From positions 32,942,457 through 33,006,456 of the forward strand of contig OX411544.1 in NCBI GenBank assembly GCA_948146395.1: a DNA stretch of 64,000 nt. Direction: 5' to 3'. A program made the position numbers and the translations under genes. The notes under the pieces are model-generated. The model searched no databases. It had not been told where the DNA came from and saw only the letters and a program-made list of their open reading frames with translations. Origin of the DNA: Fragum whitleyi (Eukaryota; Mollusca; Bivalvia; Cardiida; Cardiidae). Below are positions 1 to 10,860 of this stretch, in pieces. Every line of letters begins with the position of its first letter. Within the stretch, counting starts at the first letter, position 1.

Positions 1-118
1 TCATAGGGGCGCATTAAGGGATATTGGTGTTTTAAAAGAAATCGGTTTATACGAACGCCTAAAATAGGCAAAAGACGGATATTTAGCCCTAAAACTTTGA
101 AGTATAATAAATTCGTAA

Positions 119-252
119 TATGGTTTCTTGTCTGGGTAGATGACGATTTATTCCCGGCAGTAAAAATGATGTCAACCCTCGCCTACGGCTCGGGTGACAT
201 CATTTTTCCAGCCGGGAATAAATCGTCATATACCCCGGCAAGAAACCGTATA
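119..252. repeat. Long imperfect palindrome (134 bp hairpin)
   Basis: The arms pair almost end to end: TATGGTTTCTTG with CAAGAAACCGTATA outside, then GACGATTTATTCCCGGC with GCCGGGAATAAATCGTC, then AAAAATGATGTCA with TGACATCATTTTT. It probably is a foldback MITE. A 77-codon open frame over it is a by-product of the palindrome. Confidence 0.85.
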
Positions 253-1412
253 ACTAATAATGTTTGTGCCTTGCTATTTTCCGGAAATTATATTGAAAAT
301 TTTATTAGTACATATTTGACATTCTATTAAAAGTATGACCTGAATTTTTGAGAAAAAAATGAGGAAATTCCAGAAATCTATTGATTCAATTAATTTTGCG
401 AAACATTTTACACAGTTTGTGAAATGACATCAGCAAATGTATTATGACGTAATTTTCACAACAAAATATATTATTTGCTGTTCACTCATTGTTAAACAAC
501 CCAACTTTTGAGGCTCCAAAAAACTTCGAAAACATTTTGAAAATTAAAGAAATTGCTTGTTACAAGCAATATACCTTTTTCTTAACAATATATATTTTTT
601 TTCAAAACTTCATCAACTAGAAATTATTTTCTTCAACTTTTTATATGGCTGTTGAAAGTTGGGACATATTGGATCACCTGTAGTGTTTGTGCCATGGGCA
701 TCAAGATGGCATTCCCTTCTTTGTCCGCAGCATTACTCCTTCACCTTGGATTTAATGGAAACTTGGTAGTTATATTCCTCTCATGACAACAGAGTTCAGT
801 GCAAAAAAACATTACTCTACCTAGCTATTTGGACATCCAGCATTGTAACAAGTGTATCTTGTGACAATTCTCCACCTTGTTTGAAATTATACCAGTCTTG
901 AGGTTTTGTCTTCTAGTGGCGAGTTACTGTTGACTCTTGTCAAATGCTTTATGTAAATGACTATATTTAAATAATGCCAGACGGGATATTCTGTGTGATG
1001 ACATGGGCCATCCAGCATCCAGGAGGCCTCCACTTCTTTGTCAGAAGCATAACAGTTAGTTCTTCTCATGATTATAGAATATAGGAATCAGCTTGTCCAT
1101 TGGTCTATCTGAGAGTCTGTAGCAAATTTTTCCTCTTAATTTCTTAGAAACTAATGGGGGGATTTCATTGAAACTTTACAGATGTGATCAGTATCAGGCA
1201 GAAATGTGCGAGTGATATTTTGGTTACAATCCATTGACTTTTGACAGAGTTATTGCCCTTTGATGAAAAATGACTTTTCATTATTTACAAGCACTAATGT
1301 AGGGGGCATTAATCCGCTTTGTGACAGTCTAGTTTCCCTTCGTTGTTTTTCATACTTGAACAGTAGTGTGACTGTCGTATCTTTTGATTGTCACCATGTC
1401 ATATCTATAACC

Positions 1413-1680
1413 ATATGCGACCCGTCACACGAAAAAAGACCACCTGGGAACATTGTAAAATGAATATTTGAAAAAAGAGATTGGTTTCAGAACAGGCCAA
1501 ACAGAGGTCACATTGCAAAAATTCTTTCATATGAAGGTAGATTGATTAATCAAGATTCAGATCATTATGAAAGTGCAAAAAGTTTCGACCCCAGTCAGTC
1601 TGTGCAATCCGTGTAGACTGTCAAGAGTCGCAACTTTATGCACTTCCCAGATGGTTCCTTTTTGCGTGACAGTCACATAT
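1413..1680. mobile_element. MITE-like element, family M2 (copy 1)
   Basis: Terminal inverted repeats: ATATGCGACCCGTCACAC at the left, and GTGACAGTCACATAT at the right with AAAGGAACC against AAAGACC inside. About 268 bp. Two other copies lie at 39311-39558 and 61500-62166. Confidence 0.65.
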
Positions 1681-1961
1681 ATTATGTCATAAAAAAATCT
1701 TTTATGGTGTTCAGTTGTGACATTGACCTTCATGACCCAGAAAACGAGAAAGTATACAGACAGATGGACAGACATACAGACATGGTGAAGCCAATATGCT
1801 CCCTCTTCTTCACATAGTTTCAAGCCTATAGTTCTAACTACACTTTGCTCCATATCTATGTAAGAAACTAAGTGGGGTTAAACCCCTGAATTGCTACGAT
1901 AAAAGAATATAATCATTAACCTTTGATTTTCATTTCGATTTCTGTTAAATTCAAACTATAT

Positions 1962-2035
1962 AGAGCTGTCAAAACAAAAGAGTTGTAACTCCCAAAATGA
2001 TTACAGAGAGTTACAACCATTTTGCACTGAGCCAT
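1962..2035. repeat. H1 palindromic hairpin (copy 1, diverged)
   Basis: AGTTGTAACT faces AGTTACAACC, and the right end has the family signature TTTGCACTGAGCCAT. The left terminus is degraded. Confidence 0.6.
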
Positions 2036-2054
2036 CCATATGGAGTCATAGATC

Positions 2055-3023
2055 CTTGTTATCCCCTGCCGTTTTCGGCGAGGGGATATAGTAATGCTCT
2101 CCTTCCGTCATTCCGATTCAGTAATTCCCTCACTAAACTTGTCCAGAGCATATCTCCTAAAGTAAAAAAGCAATCAACTTGAAACTTTATGGGTGGATAG
2201 ATCTCATGGAGGAGAAGTGCAGTGCACAAGAACTATAACTCTTGCTTGCACAATTTTGGAGTTATTGCCCTTTGTTATTTTTAAAACTTAGATTTTGTCT
2301 GGAGCATATCTCCTAAAGCATAATAGCTATCAACTTGAAACTTTTTGGGTGGATAGATCTCATGGAGGAGAAGTGCAGTGCACAAAAACTACAACTCTTG
2401 CTTGCATAGTTTTGGAATAATCGCCCTTTGTTATTTTTAAGACTGAGATTTTGTCCGGAGCATATCTCCTAAAGTGTTAAAGCTATCAACTTGAAACTTT
2501 TTCGGAGGATAGATCTCATGGAGGAGAAGTGCATTGCATAAGAACTACAAATCTTGCTTGCATAATTTTGGAGTTATTGCCCTTTGTTATTTTTAAGACT
2601 AAGATTTTGTCCGGAGCATATCTCCTAAAGTATAAAAGCTATCAACTTGAAACTTTATGGGAGGATAGATCTCATGGAAGAGAAGTGCAGTGCACAAGAA
2701 CTATAACTCTGGCTTCTATAATTTAGGAGTTATTGCCCTTTGTTATTTTTAAGACTTGGATTTTGTCCGGAGCATATCTCCTAAAGTATTTTAGCTATCA
2801 ACTTGAAACTTTATGGGTGGATAGATCTCATAGAAGAGGAGTGCAGTGCACAAGAACTATATCTCTGGCTTGCATAATTTTGGAGTTATTGCCCTTTGTT
2901 ATTTTAAAGACTTAGATTTTGTAGGGGCTTTATTTCTTAAAGTAGAACCCTTAATCTATTAGGCTTCAGTTTACTATCAAGCTTTCTCGGTGGGGGATGG
3001 CCATGTCTGACATGGCTCTTGTT
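2055..3023 (-). mobile_element. Pearl-like element P0 with 156-bp tandem core repeats
   Basis: Read on the minus strand it starts AACAAGAG followed by the hairpin CCATGTCAGACATGG, and ends with the hairpin CCCCTCGCCG/CGGCAGGGG and AACAAG. The core array spans about 2141-2940; the landmark GTCC(A/G)GAGCATATCTCC recurs at 2141, 2297, 2453, 2609 and 2765 with the end of the last unit at 2921, exactly 156 bp each time. Termini match element 40778-41775, and the core is homologous to the array at 25960-27040 in opposite orientation. No protein is encoded. Confidence 0.8.
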
Positions 3024-3040
3024 ATCAAAAGGGGATGTCA

Positions 3041-3196
3041 TTAAGGTAGTGGACCGCAACATTTTCATGAACCCATGAATTTTCACAATGTTAACCAAGG
3101 TTTCCAAATGAAAATCATTAGGAAACCTTGGTTAACACCATTGAAGTTCAATACTCCAACAACGTTGCGGAACTATTACAGGTTCACTACCTTAAG
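3041..3196. repeat. H2 palindromic element (copy 1, complete)
   Basis: A 156-bp inverted repeat with ends TTAAGGTAGTG and CACTACCTTAA (an intervening base differs), an inner CGCAAC/GTTGCG pair and a central hairpin AACCAAGGTTTCC / GGAAACCTTGGTT. This is the best-preserved of four related loci. Confidence 0.8.
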
Positions 3197-4199
3197 TAAC
3201 AAGAAGGGATTTCTGTGTGTTCCCATTGAAATAAGGGCTAATTTTAATCCCTAATTTTAGAAATACAATACATAATGAGGGGAAATGAAAATCAACAAAT
3301 TACTTCCAGTTCTTTCAGACTGTTTTATGATTGCACCATGGTGACAATATTAAAATTTGAAAATAATATAACAAAATTTATCATGGCAAGTATAAACGAT
3401 ACAAAATGTGCTATAAAATGCTTCAATAATTGTATTATCCATTATTTTTGACATGACAGAGTATTACTTAACTGTGACCGATGAAAGTGTTTACTAGTGA
3501 GCCATCACACATAAAGGGATCATCTGGACAAGATGGAAATTGATCCGTTCTCTAGGAAAACCTGCCTAAATGACGACACTTTGTACATTTGTAATTATAG
3601 TTGTCTTACCCTGATACTACTCAACAATTTTGGACTATTCCAACTTCAAAGAATTTGCAGTCACTTATTCAATGTGAGTTGAAATTGACTACAAAACATC
3701 TAAGAAAACATTGAGAAAAAGGTAGAAATTGCTTGAGACAAGCAACAGGTTAGAGCATTTATTTCTTTTTTGGGAATTAAAATATTTTTCTTGTGTTACA
3801 AATATCTATTTAGGCAGGGTTCCTAGGGAGTAGATCAATTGATATTTGAAAAAAGAAATTGATTCTAGCATGGACCCTAAATATTGAGCGTCCTTAATTT
3901 TATTTTAAATCAACAGGAGGCCTGTTTTGAAAATTCTTGTACAAGAAGGTAAAATGATCATTACAGATTCAGAAAATTGACTGAAAGCTGAAAGTTTTGA
4001 TCCTGGTCAGCCTGTGCAGTCTGAGCATTCTGATCAGGATAAACATTTCTTAATATATGGATTTCTGTCAAAAGTTTGATAGAAATTTTCCTATGTCATG
4101 AACCAAACAGATTAACAAATGTAACAAAAGTGAAAAATGTGATGGCAATGGGTTTTGAAAATATCATAATTTCAGTTGTTACAAGGTTTTGGATTTGTT

Positions 4200-4747
4200 T
4201 GTTTGAATGGGGTTTTAAGTCGCTTTCAACAATCTTTCAGTTATATTTCGGCGGCTCGAGCACATAACAATAGATTGCTGGTAATTTTCTCACACAATTA
4301 CTACCATTATACATCCTTTCCTAGCCTCCAGCTGCTATCCCACTTAGGTCTATGACTGTTGACCCATTTGTTGAAGACAAAAACAAGGTTTTGGATGTCG
4401 ATCAATAATTCAACTTTTGAAATGTAGACATGTTGACTAACTTAAATAGTTAGTGAATTTTACATTGTATCCCAAATAGCCATTTACCCTATCCTAAAAT
4501 GCAACAACACATACTTCAGCTCAATTAATTGGACTAAGTCTACCATGTCAAAAATAATGGAAAGCTTTTCTGTTTAAACCTGTGTTTTGTATAATTTATA
4601 TTTTGAATTCTTTCCCTTTAACCCTTGTCTTTCTGAATTAATTTTTTTTCAAAATAGTCAGAAAGGATGAGTGCCACTATTGGGGATTGAACCTGGAACC
4701 TCTAAATTGACAGTTCTATGCACTACCAATTGGGCTATGGAGGCAAT
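4200..4747 (-). mobile_element. tRNA-derived SINE-A copy interrupted by an insertion
   Basis: The minus-strand SINE body lies at about 4200-4386 (shared words: TTTCAACAAT, CTAGCCTCCAGCTGCTATCCC) and the tRNA-like head at about 4655-4747 (GATTGAACCTGG, TGGGCTATGGAGGC). About 270 bp of unrelated sequence separates body and head, which are contiguous in copies at 17873-18115 and 62187-62455. Confidence 0.65.
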
Positions 4748-5221
4748 CAGACAGTTAAAGTGTAACAACTACATCAACATATCACCCAACTTTCCATAAT
4801 AAAGTGTCTTGTCCGAAATAAAATGACAAGACAAGCAAATGGATTGTTAGGCAATGTATTTGCAATCTTAAATGATTTTCCCTTAATGTTGATTGCAAGC
4901 AATCTTACAAACACAGCAAAATATTGAGAAATGATTGTTTAAATTACCCTCTAGTTGTTGAAATTTGCACCAATACTGTAAGGTTTCTATCCCTTTGACG
5001 TGTCAGAAACACATTCTGTGCATATTGGATGAAAAAAATACAAACAACTCTTTTCAAATTGCCTGCTCATTTGTGTATTTTTCTTTCACATAAAATTGCC
5101 CTCTTGTAAATGAAGAATATGATAAACAAGCCTGCCCCAGGTATTTTCAACTTTGTTCATTTGTCTGCTCAGTAAATGATCAGATCAGCCTGTGCATCCA
5201 CACAGTGTGATCCGAGTCTTA

Positions 5222-5370
5222 CTTGAACTTTCATAACATTTTAGAACTCATGGTCTTTGACAATGTTAACCGAGGTTTCCTATGAAATCATTAGGAAACC
5301 TCTGTTAACATTGTTAAAGTCTATGTTTTCCCGAAATGTTGCAGAACTGTTACAAATCAACTACCTTCAA
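5222..5370. repeat. H2 palindromic element (copy 2)
   Basis: Central hairpin AACCGAGGTTTCC / GGAAACCTCTGTT within flanks related to copy 1, ending CAACTACCTTCAA. The termini have diverged. Confidence 0.7.
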
Positions 5371-5458
5371 GCTCTGTGTTGCTGTTCAGGCTGTTCGTTG
5401 TCTGCCTTTAATACAAGGGTGTAATTGTTTGTAATGTCAGACATAGACTCAAAATTTG

Positions 5459-5529
5459 ATGGCTCAGTGCAAAACAGTTGTAACTTCCTATAAACATATA
5501 GGGAGTTACAACTGTTTCACGCTGAGCCA
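5459..5529. repeat. H1 palindromic hairpin (copy 2)
   Basis: ATGGCTCAGTGCAAAACAG pairs with CTGTTTCACGCTGAGCCA, with AGTTGTAAC/GTTACAACT inside and loop TAAACATA. Confidence 0.85.
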
Positions 5530-6100
5530 GCAAAATGGTAACATAATAAGGTGACTGATGATTAGTTAAAACTAGAGCATCAACAACAGATGCTTACGCT
5601 AGGCTGTTGAATGCTGGATATTGGATAAGGATTTGAGTCGAAGAAGAGGCATAATCCAACCACAGTTATCCCCTTTGATAGTTTTGGATGCTGTTTTGAA
5701 AGTGAACATGTGTGTCAAGTTTCAAATAAATGCCTTAAAGAACTAGAGACATCTCAAAATGTCAAAGTTTTCACACTAAGATGACAACAAAAACCATACC
5801 AAGGGTCTGGCAATACCTTGGGTTTACCCCAAAAACAGACAAGCTAAAATTGTCTGAACTTAAAATCTTATCACATATTTATGATTTGCTTACTAAATAA
5901 AGCATAACTAAAATAAAATGTACAAAATATCACAAAATTAATGTACAATAAAATACACAAAATTTCTGTTAAATCTTCACTCAGTGAGTAATCAAAAATT
6001 TCAATCAGGTTTTGTTAATTTTATGCTGCTCAATTTGAACTGGGTATAAGATAAAACATTACTCTGCATATTATCTCTGAAGATGAACTCATTTAATACT

Positions 6101-6215
6101 TGCTGAACCCAGAATACTCCTGCTATGGACAGGATGTGTAGACAAAGATCACCCTGCACATATGTGCAGTCTGATCTTTGTCTATATCATCTTTCCTTTT
6201 TTTGCCAGTAAAGTT
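6101..6215. repeat. H4-type fragment with GTGCACATATGTGCAG-like core
   Basis: Contains AAAGATCACCCTGCACA facing TGTGCAGTCTGATCTTT and words such as GAATACTCCTGCTA shared with the elements at 6771, 10020, 20035 and 35418. The terminal TTAACCCTTGTC repeats are absent. Confidence 0.55.
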
Positions 6216-6609
6216 TCAAAATTGTTCTTTCAGAAAAAACACTGTCTCCTTATTAGAGCATCAAGTCCTTTCAGAACTTTGATTTGAATGCAATCTTTAT
6301 GTAATATGACAAAGGTTTACACAAGTGCACATTCAACACAATGTATCATTTCTTTGATGTTAGCCAATGCAAACTTATATCACAGTTATTAGCTTATAAA
6401 GTCAATGATTGCAACTGAAAAGCATTTTGACAGGTTAACTAAAAACATTTTGAATGCCACAATATAATTTTGGCACTTTTCAATGGTTTTACATTAATGC
6501 CCAATTAAACTCTTTGGATGTACAAGCCGTGCATTTTATAGCCCTGTGATATTTTTTGCATGTAATTTCTCCCTTTTCCAAAACATTTTCCACCATATAA
6601 GAAGGTTCA

Positions 6610-6762
6610 GAGAAATTGTTTGAATTGGGTTTCATGCTCTTTTTCAACAGTTTTCCATCATATTACATTTGCAGGAGCACCCAACAATAGATTCCTGGTA
6701 TTTCTCAAAACCAGTACTACATCTACATCCTTTCTCAGCCTCTAGCTGCAATCCCACTTGAC
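6610..6762 (-). mobile_element. SINE-A body fragment
   Basis: Shares TTTCAACAGT, GGAGCACC(C)AACAATAGATTCCTGG and AGCCTCTAGCTG with the other SINE-A copies. It lacks the tRNA-like head. Confidence 0.6.
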
Positions 6763-6770
6763 CCTTTTCT

Positions 6771-6880
6771 TGCTGAACCCGGAATATTTCTGCTCTTACA
6801 GGAGGTATAGACAATGATCAGCCTGCACAAATGCGCAGTCTGATCATAGTTTATACCACCTGATTTTCTTTTTTAAACTA
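6771..6880. repeat. H4-type fragment
   Basis: Starts TTGCTGAACCCGGAATATT and includes AATGATCAGCCTGCACA facing TGCGCAGTCTGATCAT. It directly follows the SINE fragment. Confidence 0.55.
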
Positions 6881-7487
6881 CGAGTATTTCAAAATTATAC
6901 ATTAAAATTTATTACTGACCCACAATTAGCGCATCCTTTATTTTCAGCACTTGAATTTTAATGAAAATTTGTCATGGCTATTATTCAGCATGAAAAAATG
7001 TTAAGTTAATGATTAACCACACATTGGTGGAAGACAAATGTTATTTTGAGGCATGATTGTGGTACTCTTTTAATTGCCTTAATTGTAAAAACACTCGGAA
7101 CAGTGTGTTAATTAGCTCTTGAATTTTTACATGAATTAAAAGAAATTGACTGGAATGTTATTTCCAAATCATAAATTTGTTAGAAATAAAAGACTATTGG
7201 TCTATAAAACACTTTGTGCCCTAAGTATAACCATGATAAATGAATTAATCAAATGACCTTGACATAATCAGAGGTGTATATACCATATTTTCCATAGTAT
7301 AGGCTGCGGCCTGTACGCAGGTGTATCTTATCACCCTGAAAATATCATACAGTTGATATTGCTCAACGACCATGTCTATTCAGGGATCAATTTTTTATGT
7401 AACCACACTAAAAAGTCCCTTCAACGTAAGCAAAATCTCTGACAAGGAGGACATTCTTAACGAAAAAATGGTTATTATTGAATCTTA

Positions 7488-7544
7488 TGTTGTTGGAGCC
7501 CATTAGAATCGTCTCAATAAGACGATTCTAGTGGGCTCCAACAT
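7488..7544. repeat. H3 palindrome (diverged copy)
   Basis: TGTTGGAGCCCATTAGAATC with GACGATTCTAGTGGGCTCCA: a nearly perfect stem of more than 20 bp around TCTCAATAAGA. Related in layout to 13036-13090. Confidence 0.75.
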
Positions 7545-7812
7545 CAAAGGATTCAGTACGATTTGACCGACATTCTATGAATGCTATCAAAATGAACTGA
7601 CACATTCATCATGATATTTTGGATTGAGCAACCATTCACATTATACACCGCTTTTTGGTGGTCCCCGCAGTGGTTGCTTAAAACAATTTTTACTGTTCTT
7701 AAAAGGTTCTTTAATGCCAAAAGCACTCTGTGTTAAAACAATGACAAAATTTAGCCCAGTTTTAGAGAGTATAACAAACAAATATAAGAAAGCAATATAA
7801 AAGTATCATCAG

Positions 7813-7877
7813 TTGGCGAACAAAATGTCATAAATACAGCTTGGATTAAGCTGTTATTACAGCATTGTGTTACCCAA
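7813..7877. repeat. H6 palindrome (copy 1)
   Basis: TTGGCGAACAAAATGTCAT ... ACAGCATTGTGTTACCCAA with central CAGCTTGGATTAAGCTG. Same family as 51946-52010, which has better-matched arms. Confidence 0.65.
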
Positions 7878-8140
7878 CTTCAATATGCTCATTGGTTCGA
7901 AACCAAAACATGACAACCAGGCATGTGGAAATACAAAATTTCTCCACTTACCCCCAGACAAGTAAACTATGATATGACTTGTCTAGGATCAAAAATAAAA
8001 TGTCATCAAAAAAAGAAAATCTATTAATTTTGAGAAAACATTGTTATTAAAGAAGAAAATGCTGAACTCCAGCATTTTCTTCATCAAAAACAATGTTTTC
8101 TACCCTTTGATATATTATGAAAATAAATCCCTTAGATCTG

Positions 8141-8146
8141 TTTAAT
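8141..8146 (-). promoter_or_regulatory. Candidate poly(A) signal ATTAAA
   Basis: ATTAAA is read on the minus strand about 240 nt past the stop codon at 8384. It is the nearest common-variant signal that I noticed; AATAAA does not appear on the minus strand until near 6.9 kb. A chance match is quite possible in AT-rich DNA. Confidence 0.3.
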
Positions 8147-8383
8147 ACCATTCTGATATTTGTTCTGGTATTTACTTGTCCATAGACAAGTGGTATAGAA
8201 AAAAGTACCTGTCTGCCGGTAGAAAAACACGTGTCAGACAAGTTGGGCATGGCAATTCCACAACCCAGATAACAACTAAATCTTTATCGAAGCTGTAGTT
8301 AAAACATTCTTGTTACCTACTTACAATATTTTCTTATTATGAATGTAGAAGCGTAAAAAATAAAATTTGTAGATATTGAACAA

Positions 8384-8575
8384 CTATGGCAGTGGTATAT
8401 AACTGTTTCTGGGACAACATATCACATGAACATAACAGAATCGTCTACTTTTGCCCTGCTCTGTTCCCTCACACTGGCACCGGTACTGCACTGCATCCTG
8501 GGATAATGGATTTACTTCTATTACGGCTGATTCACCGCCATCCACAGTACATCCAACGAAGAAACCAAAATTATC
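8384..8575 (-). CDS. Shared terminal exon 7: Cys-rich C-terminal domain and stop
   Basis: The last coding exon, 63 codons plus TAG at 8386-8384. The acceptor is TTATTTTTTCAG/GAT, with a good pyrimidine tract. It encodes residues 429-491 and holds six cysteines (437, 461, 463, 475, 481, 482), including CxC and CC pairs; with Cys400 from exon 6 the extracellular domain has seven. An odd number leaves one cysteine free for an interchain bond or other use. The sequence looks like a small disulfide-bonded beta domain (YRCQCEG, RFCYVHVICC). No known domain name can be assigned by eye. A candidate ATTAAA poly(A) signal lies about 240 nt downstream. Confidence 0.86.
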   Translation of the reverse strand, partial: DNFGFFVGCTVDGGESAVIEVNPLSQDAVQYRCQCEGTEQGKSRRFCYVHVICCPRNSYIPLP

Positions 8576-9184
8576 CTGAAAAAATAAGGAAAACATGATT
8601 TTACTAGAGGGAAAAATTTTAGGCTGGTCTGGAATTAAATATTGTAGAAAAATTGTTTCAAGCAATTTATGTATTTTCTACCATGTTTCCCAAGATTTTG
8701 TTATGGAGGGGTATTTAAAACATGGGATTGTGTGTGAATGGGTTATATGGAAAAGTTTCATGTAATTTGATAAATTAAGTTACATATAGTTAAAACATGA
8801 CAATTTAGAATTATGATGAAGCTAGCTCAAATATCAACCAATGGGGGCTGCATTTTGATGGTGAATGGAAAATTATTGAAAGTGCCCTACAATATATAAA
8901 CATAGACAATATTAATTGAAACAGGGGGCAAGGAAAGAAACATTTATCGTTTATCTCAAGTAACTTCCCCTGCCTTCAGGATGACAAAACGCTGCAAACT
9001 ATTGCAAAGCCAACAGTTCTCACCGTTTTGTCATCCTGAACGCAGGGCAAGTTCTTTTTCATTCTGTCAGAATGGGCACTTTCAATACTAATTCCAAGGT
9101 GCATGGATGCATGGCAAATATCCATTCCAAAATAAGTCTCCCACAAACAAGTTGACAACACCAACTTTGTATTAACACATCTAG

Positions 9185-10135
9185 TTAACCCTTGTCATGC
9201 TGAATCACGAGCCTCGCAAGCAGGTGCCAACACTCGGCTGTTTATTATTTCTTAGGCAAATGCAAATATATGAACTTGGTACCTACAGTAAGGTCCGGTC
9301 GCAAGCAATGATCATGTGAAATATGAAGGCTCTCTGACAGAACGTTCAAAAGTTATGACCAATATTAAATTTTTGAAGAAATTTGACCTTGAAAAATGAC
9401 CTTGACCTTAACTGATGACATTGAACTTGGTATCTACAGAAAGGTCTTGTCCCAAGCATTAACCATGTGAAACATGAAGGCTCTTTGACCTGCCATTCAA
9501 AAGTTATGACCAAGGTAAAAAACTTTTAAAGAAATTTGACCTTGAAAAATGACCTTGACAATAACTGATGACATTGAACTTGGTATCTACAGAAAGGTCT
9601 TGTCCCAAGCATTAACCATGTGAAACATGAAGGCTCTTTGACCTGCCATTCAAAAGTTATGACCAAGGTAAAAAACTTTTAAAGAAATTTGACCTTGAAA
9701 AATGACCTTGACCATAACTGATGACATTGAACTTGGTACCTACAGAAAGGTCTTGTCCCAAGCAATGATCATGTGAAATATGAAGGCTCTATCACCTACC
9801 ATTCAAAAATTATGACCAAGGTTAAAGTATGTCACGCCAACGCCAACATCAATACCAACGCCAATGCGAACTATGCCAAGGTGATCATAATTCCTTGGAT
9901 TTTCTTCGAAAACAGTCACACTTAAAAAAACATTGGCAAAATTATATATAAATCAAAATGCTGAAAGCTCTGTATTTCCTTGATTTTGAACATATAATTT
10001 CTGAAACTTTTCTGGTTTAAAAAGGAAAATCAGGTTGTATGGACTAAGATCAGACTGCACATATGTGCAGGCTGATGTTTGTCCATACCTCCTGCCAAAG
10101 CAGGAATATTCTGGAATCTGCATGACAAGGGTTAA
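9185..10135. mobile_element. H4 element of 950 bp carrying 153-bp tandem repeats
   Basis: Ends are TTAACCCTTGTCATGCTGAA on the left and GCATGACAAGGGTTAA on the right. Inside, about 9270-9830, ACTGATGACATTGAACTTGG recurs at 9411, 9564 and 9717 (153 bp apart), preceded by a diverged unit, and followed by GCCAACGCC-type simple sequence like that at the end of pearl-like elements. It lies in the intron between exons 7 and 6. No coding potential. Confidence 0.72.
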
Positions 10136-10154
10136 GACTGATCAACAAACATAC

Positions 10155-10271
10155 CTCTAATTCTGTTTCAGTCGGTGTCCACGGTGAAAATGAAGGATAA
10201 TTATCCGCTACAGCGTTATTTGAAACATTTCTGTATGAACACAATGAGAAATTGGCTACACCTTGAGGACC
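10155..10271 (-). CDS. Shared exon 6: collagen-like stub and start of the C-terminal domain
   Basis: A phase 0-0 exon of 39 codons (residues 390-428). The acceptor is TTAATTCCAG/GGT; the donor is TTAGAG/GTATGT. It starts GPQGVA, which with the preceding GPR gives three Gly-X-Y triplets, a vestigial or minimal collagen-like hinge. It continues with NFSLCSYRNVS: two sequons (N396, N404) and Cys400. The remainder (PSFSPWTPTETELE) is Pro/Thr-rich. A collagen-type stretch leading into a compact Cys domain after a type II helix and coiled coil is the general plan of class A scavenger receptors and related surface proteins; I infer similarity of architecture, not homology. Confidence 0.85.
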
Positions 10272-10295
10272 CTGGAATTAAAATAAACATACCAT

Positions 10296-10525
10296 TTGAG
10301 CTTGTGTGTGTCATTTCCAACAATTTCAATTATGCACAAAACAAAGACTCTAGCCAGCCTGTCCCTCCAAACAGTCTGGCAATGGTCTTTACTTTTTGCT
10401 TTGTAGATAACTAAGGTCTCAATATTTCTTTAGGCAGTCAGACAACACCATATGGCTTTGAGGCTGCTTAATGTTTACACCTCACGCACATGTCAAATTG
10501 TTCGAAGTGTCACACACAGGCTCAA
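10296..10525. mobile_element. MITE-like element, family M1 (copy 1)
   Basis: TTGAGCTTGTGTGTGTCATT at the left faces GTGTCACACACAGGCTCAA at the right. About 230 bp, inserted just upstream of exon 6 on the gene strand. Copies at 38705-38942 and 49002-49236 have the same terminal words. Confidence 0.78.
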
Positions 10526-10860
10526 TTATTAGAGTGGTTCTTACTTTTCTGTGCAAGAAACTACTGATACAAATAGGTCAATTTTTCCATTAAAGGTGCA
10601 CAGAGGATTTAAGAATTAGATTAAGATTAAGAAAAGAAAAATTCATTTTTATTAGCAGACACAGACAATTTTGTTGGCTCTGTTGTTGGTTTTATTTCAA
10701 AAAGACCTTACTTACTGGTTATCAATATACAGACAGTTGCAACTTTTTTGCGCCAAGACTTATCATCCTTCTTTATTAAGAAATTATTAGCTTAAGCAAC
10801 AGCTTTTTTGTGGTCCTTTTGTTGATCACTTAATACAAGTTTTATGGTACATATACTTAC

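Larger units (their letters stand above)
1..8383. other. 3' flank of the gene: no coding sequence recognised
   Basis: Apart from the repeats listed separately, this stretch shows short open frames only, none with domain-like composition. Non-repeat or unclassified parts are about 253-1412 (with a TTGCTTG hairpin near 545-575), 3200-4200 (same hairpin type near 3726-3746), 4750-5220, 5530-6100 and 6900-7480. The segment next to the stop codon (about 7900-8383) should include the 3' untranslated region. Confidence 0.6.
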
